Part shown: in pieces, positions 61,130-64,000 of the stretch
Numbering within the stretch: the stretch's first letter is position 1
Layout of the letters: the number at the start of each line of letters is the position of its first letter
Origin: Pseudopyrenochaeta lycopersici
Taxonomy: Eukaryota > Ascomycota > Dothideomycetes > Pleosporales > Pseudopyrenochaetaceae
Assembly (NCBI GenBank): GCA_003313425.1
Contig: NHZP01000028.1
Location: 62,001-126,000 of the forward strand
Length of the DNA stretch: 64,000 bases
Direction of reading: 5' to 3'
Program-made: the position numbers and the translations under genes
Notes under the pieces: model-generated
The model's input: only the letters and a program-made list of their open reading frames with translations
What the model was told of the DNA's origin: nothing
Database searches by the model: none

Positions 61130-61880
61130 CTGATGGTCTTTACCTGTGTCTATTTCTGTTGATGAGAAGGAGATTCACTTGCGTTTCTGAGCAGGCAGTT
61201 TGGCGCCCTGTCGTGACTCTAGCTTTGAACTGGACGGAGCTTCTGCGATTGGAAACCTGCAATTGAACATGCACAAGGATGCGACGGCCTAAAATACTTA
61301 GCAACAGCTTGCGAATGAGTTAGAGAGCTGATCAGACAAGGGGAAGAGATCATAATAACGTCTCCAAGCTTTGAGCCAAATTTTCAGAACATCTAGCTTG
61401 CATGTCATGATTGCTCATCAGTCACCTTTGCTTATCCAGCAGGGACAAGTACGTTTCCACGCTCATTAAGTGACCTCGCAATTCTCAGAGGCCGGCTCGG
61501 TATCAGCTATGATTATGCATTTGCTTGGCGTGTACCCAGAGATTGGGTAGCCCAACACGACTGCGTTCAAATTCCCCATGACAAGAATCGGCGTGTGATA
61601 CCCCTACAACAGAATAAGGGAAGAGCCTTTGAATGAACGATTTCACCACTTGAAGTCGAATGAGTGGCTCAGAAGTGCGCTGCATCAAGTATGAGGAAGG
61701 ACCCCTGAGATACGCAACGAAGCCTTGACGCTTTCATCCACCCTTGGGCTTTTGTGGAGCAAAATCGCCAACGACTTCTCGTAGATCTGACATTTCGAAG
61801 TCTCCACATTTGAGTATGATATTTAAGGCTTGAAAGATCTCGTCTTGAGCATCGAACATTAGATCCGCATGTATGTATTG
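61130..61880. other. Intergenic
   Basis: Upstream of the LPMO-like gene. No other gene is supported. Confidence 0.45.
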
Positions 61881-61883
61881 AGG

Positions 61884-62351
61884 TCACATTTTGATCAGCT
61901 GAGAGAGCGTCAGATGTCCCGTGAGCTTGGCGCGACGACGGTATTGCGCCGCATTCAGTACTGGGACTCCTTCCCCTTCTCCTGTCCTGTAGGTGACCAT
62001 GTACGCATCCTTTTCTAAGTCAATATCATTCCTGAAACTCAAATTCAACTTGAAATCTATCGCTGAAGAGGAAATTAATCCTCTAAGAGAAGCTGGCCGA
62101 TTCTCTCCTTGTTTTCTTGCGAATTGGTACTCTCCCTTTACTATCCGCAGCGATAGCGAGGTGTCAGTCGTGATGAAACTTTTCTCCCATGAACGTTGCG
62201 AGTTGTTCACTTTGTCTCGAAGGCAACAACGGGCAGAGGCTGGAAAGAATCTGCACTCATCCAGCCGGGATCTGGGCGCACATGCGCAGAATTTTGATCG
62301 ACTGGCAAAGTCATCCAGTTGAGGACATTTGCTTAGGGTCAGCATTGGCAC
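61884..62351 (-). CDS. Hypothetical ORF, unknown
   Basis: 155 residues with a Cys-rich N-terminal part (FCACAPRSRLDECRFF) and a mixed-charge C-terminal half. There are no recognisable motifs. It could be a chance frame; the opposite strand also has an open frame here. Confidence 0.2.
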   Translation of the reverse strand: MPMLTLSKCPQLDDFASRSKFCACAPRSRLDECRFFPASARCCLRDKVNNSQRSWEKSFITTDTSLSLRIVKGEYQFARKQGENRPASLRGLISSSAIDFKLNLSFRNDIDLEKDAYMVTYRTGEGEGVPVLNAAQYRRRAKLTGHLTLSQLIKM

Positions 62352-63068
62352 CCAGAACAGAACGGCAGCGTGTGACTACTGACAGCTGCTTACAGGATGT
62401 AACGTCACCTACTGCGAAGCGAGACACACAGGGTAGCGAGACACTTTTACACTTAGAACTCAAAATTTTACTTCTTTGCAAAAGCCTCGGCATGTGCACG
62501 CCGTAGTAAGACTATTTAGTATCTACTTATTCAGAATAACAGTTTGTAACGCAGATTGTCGCGGTGTTGCTAACGCCGTCGATCATTTCGTCGGCGCTAT
62601 TCAAGCCCTGCCTATCTGTCTACCCCTGCTTCGAAGGTCCACAGATGGTTGGTTGATATTTCGGAGGGCAAGAAAGGGATGTGTGATCAAGAAGATTATA
62701 TTCCCTAAGATTCATAGCGATTTGAAGCTTGGCATACACTTTCCGAGAGTTTCTCCGTGTTCGTAGAAGGGGCTGGACATTTTAGCCGTATTTTATGATG
62801 CGTGAGCCCCATTATATAATCTGCTGTGCGCCACAGGCTATACCTAACCTAGATCAAGCCCTAAGAATACGGCAAATGACCGCTGTCGCACTTTTGAGTG
62901 CTTAGGTGAGTGGTCTCATATTGTGAAAGATTGGTGTATTGTTCTTGGTTGCACCCTAGCCTGGCTATCTACAGGAACCGCACGGCAAGCTTAGTAATGC
63001 AGTCCATCCTGGCGTGCGACAACCGCCTTACCACTGCTTGGCGTAATAATTCCCCATCTACGGCTGCT
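62352..63068. other. Intergenic
   Basis: No supported gene. Confidence 0.4.
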
Positions 63069-63102
63069 GAGATTTGTCCCCCCGTTTTTGAGATTTGTCC
63101 CC
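63069..63102. repeat. Orphan MULE terminal-repeat fragment
   Basis: GAGATTTGTCCCC occurs twice here (about 63070 and 63090), spaced as in the MULE ends at 33197 and 36071. The rest of the element is missing; a copia LTR begins at 63103. Confidence 0.65.
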
Positions 63103-63288
63103 TGTCGCACTGGACGTGCTAAAATGATGAGAAGTCAAAATAATTGATAATGAACAGCAGAGTTGTATTGTGTGTGTGTTGTTGTCTTAGTCTGGTGAAC
63201 CTGACCCCGCACGTCTTGAGATTATATGGCAAGATTACTAATGCAGTTCTTCCTCAGGTTCCCTGAGATGATGCCTTGGCCTGCGACA
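63103..63288 (-). repeat. 3' LTR of a Ty1/copia element
   Basis: A 186-bp block with perfect inverted ends TGTCGCA/TGCGACA. A polypurine tract (CTGGGGGGGTG on the coding strand) sits immediately inside. The partner LTR lies beyond the window. Confidence 0.75.
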
Positions 63289-63302
63289 CACCCCCCCAGA
63301 TT

Positions 63303-64000
63303 TCACTCTGTTTCAGATGAGATCTGAATAGCTTGGGGACTATCCTCTTCTGATGCATATCCTGGGTCAATCCGCGATGAGATATCAACCAGGCCTAATT
63401 GGCGTACAAAGTGAATATGTTTCTCTGTTGAGAGGGGTTTTGTGAAGCCATCCGAAGGCATATCCGTGGTTGGAACCCACTGGACTGCAACTTTGCCGTC
63501 TCTGTGAATCTGTCTGAGCCAGAAGTTGTGGATATCGACGTGTTTAAGTTTTGATGTCAGCTGTGGTCTCTCTTTCTGGATCAGGCCTACCGTTTGTTGA
63601 TTGTCACAGAGAATGCGAGGTTGGTTTTCAGGGTTGAACTCTATCTGCTCAAACAGTCTGTATAGACCTATTGTCTCCCTCGCCGTGTGTAATAGCGATA
63701 AGAGCTCTGCTTCAGTTGTTGAGGTGGTTACAGTCTTTTGTTTGGACGACTGCCACATAATAGGTCCACTGAACAACTTCATAAGATAGCCTTGGGTGGA
63801 TTTTCGAGTCTCTGGATCATCCGCGAACGATGCGTCGCTTGACAACTGTAGCACTTCATCATCGCCTGTCTCTACTTCTGTGGAGTGGTTCACAGAGCCC
63901 GAGAACTCGATGGCATAGTACTTTGTAGCCTGGAGATATGAGAGTACTCGATTTGCGCACCGCAAATGCTCTGGTGAAGGGTTTGTAGCGAACTGACTCA
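63303..64000 (-). CDS. Ty1/copia pol, RNase H end (partial)
   Basis: The minus frame enters from the right edge (QFATNPSPEHLRCANRVLSYLQATK) and ends at 63303. Motifs: LSSDASFADDPETRKSTQGYL (RNase H D), TTEAELLSLLHTARE (E), ILCDNQQTVGL (D), LKHVDIHNFWLRQ, VQWVPTTDMPSDGFTKPL. This is the standard C-terminus of copia polyproteins. Integrase and reverse transcriptase lie outside the window. No stop is visible in the part seen. Confidence 0.93.
   Translation of the reverse strand, partial: SQFATNPSPEHLRCANRVLSYLQATKYYAIEFSGSVNHSTEVETGDDEVLQLSSDASFADDPETRKSTQGYLMKLFSGPIMWQSSKQKTVTTSTTEAELLSLLHTARETIGLYRLFEQIEFNPENQPRILCDNQQTVGLIQKERPQLTSKLKHVDIHNFWLRQIHRDGKVAVQWVPTTDMPSDGFTKPLSTEKHIHFVRQLGLVDISSRIDPGYASEEDSPQAIQISSETE

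Noticed and set aside
61993..62322. Plus-strand ORF opposite the hypothetical gene at 61884
   Set aside because: No motif on either strand; neither frame can be preferred with confidence.

Overview
The window is eukaryotic and reads as a filamentous ascomycete (Pezizomycotina, most likely a dothideomycete). Evidence: short 46-97 bp introns with GTRNGT donors and CTAAC/CTGAC-type branch sites; TA-rich tracts whose in-frame stops look like repeat-induced point mutation (RIP); and fungal families (BOR1-type borate transporter, AA11-like LPMO, F-box, PD-(D/E)XK, OrsD/DUF3505). The species cannot be named from the sequence. More than half of the window is transposon.

Layout. 1-8900 is a TE pile: a pogo/Fot1 transposase running off the left edge, a broken hAT carrying a 137-bp MITE, OrsD-like and AT-hook fragments, a Tc1 scrap, a piggyBac-like element (copy 1) and a tRNA-derived SINE-like stretch. 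8960-22060 is mostly genic: a SET-domain protein, a 5-exon BOR1-like transporter, a decayed hAT, an arrestin-like gene, a (TAC)47 microsatellite and a PD-(D/E)XK protein. 22490-23340 holds a RIP-mutated mariner relic and a candidate solo LTR, followed by an F-box gene. 24707-29122 is a dead pogo element split by piggyBac copy 2.

29239-37331 is a three-level nest: a roughly 725-codon gene of unknown family is cut by a hAT element (8-bp target duplication), and that hAT is cut by a MULE (9-bp target duplication). 37837-50410 holds pieces of an OrsD/DUF3505-RecQ helicase gene family, cut by a third pogo, a third hAT and a full Ty3/gypsy chromovirus with identical LTRs. One OrsD-family piece carries a cryptic tyrosine-recombinase-like signature. 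50672-53369 is an intact hAT whose body carries eleven copies of CGTACGA. 54636-57098 encodes a coiled-coil/nuclease-like/kinase-like protein with the architecture of Spok spore-killer proteins. The right end holds small membrane-protein ORFs, an AA11-like LPMO with a spliced signal peptide and the 3' end of a Ty1/copia element.

How it fits together: the host genes are independent loci. The TEs record successive insertions, several resolved to exact target duplications. Old pogo, mariner and RecQ copies carry RIP-like stops. The gypsy element, hAT 4, hAT 2 and the MULE are nearly or fully intact and must be young. No Starship captain (DUF3435) or CRISPR-like array was seen.
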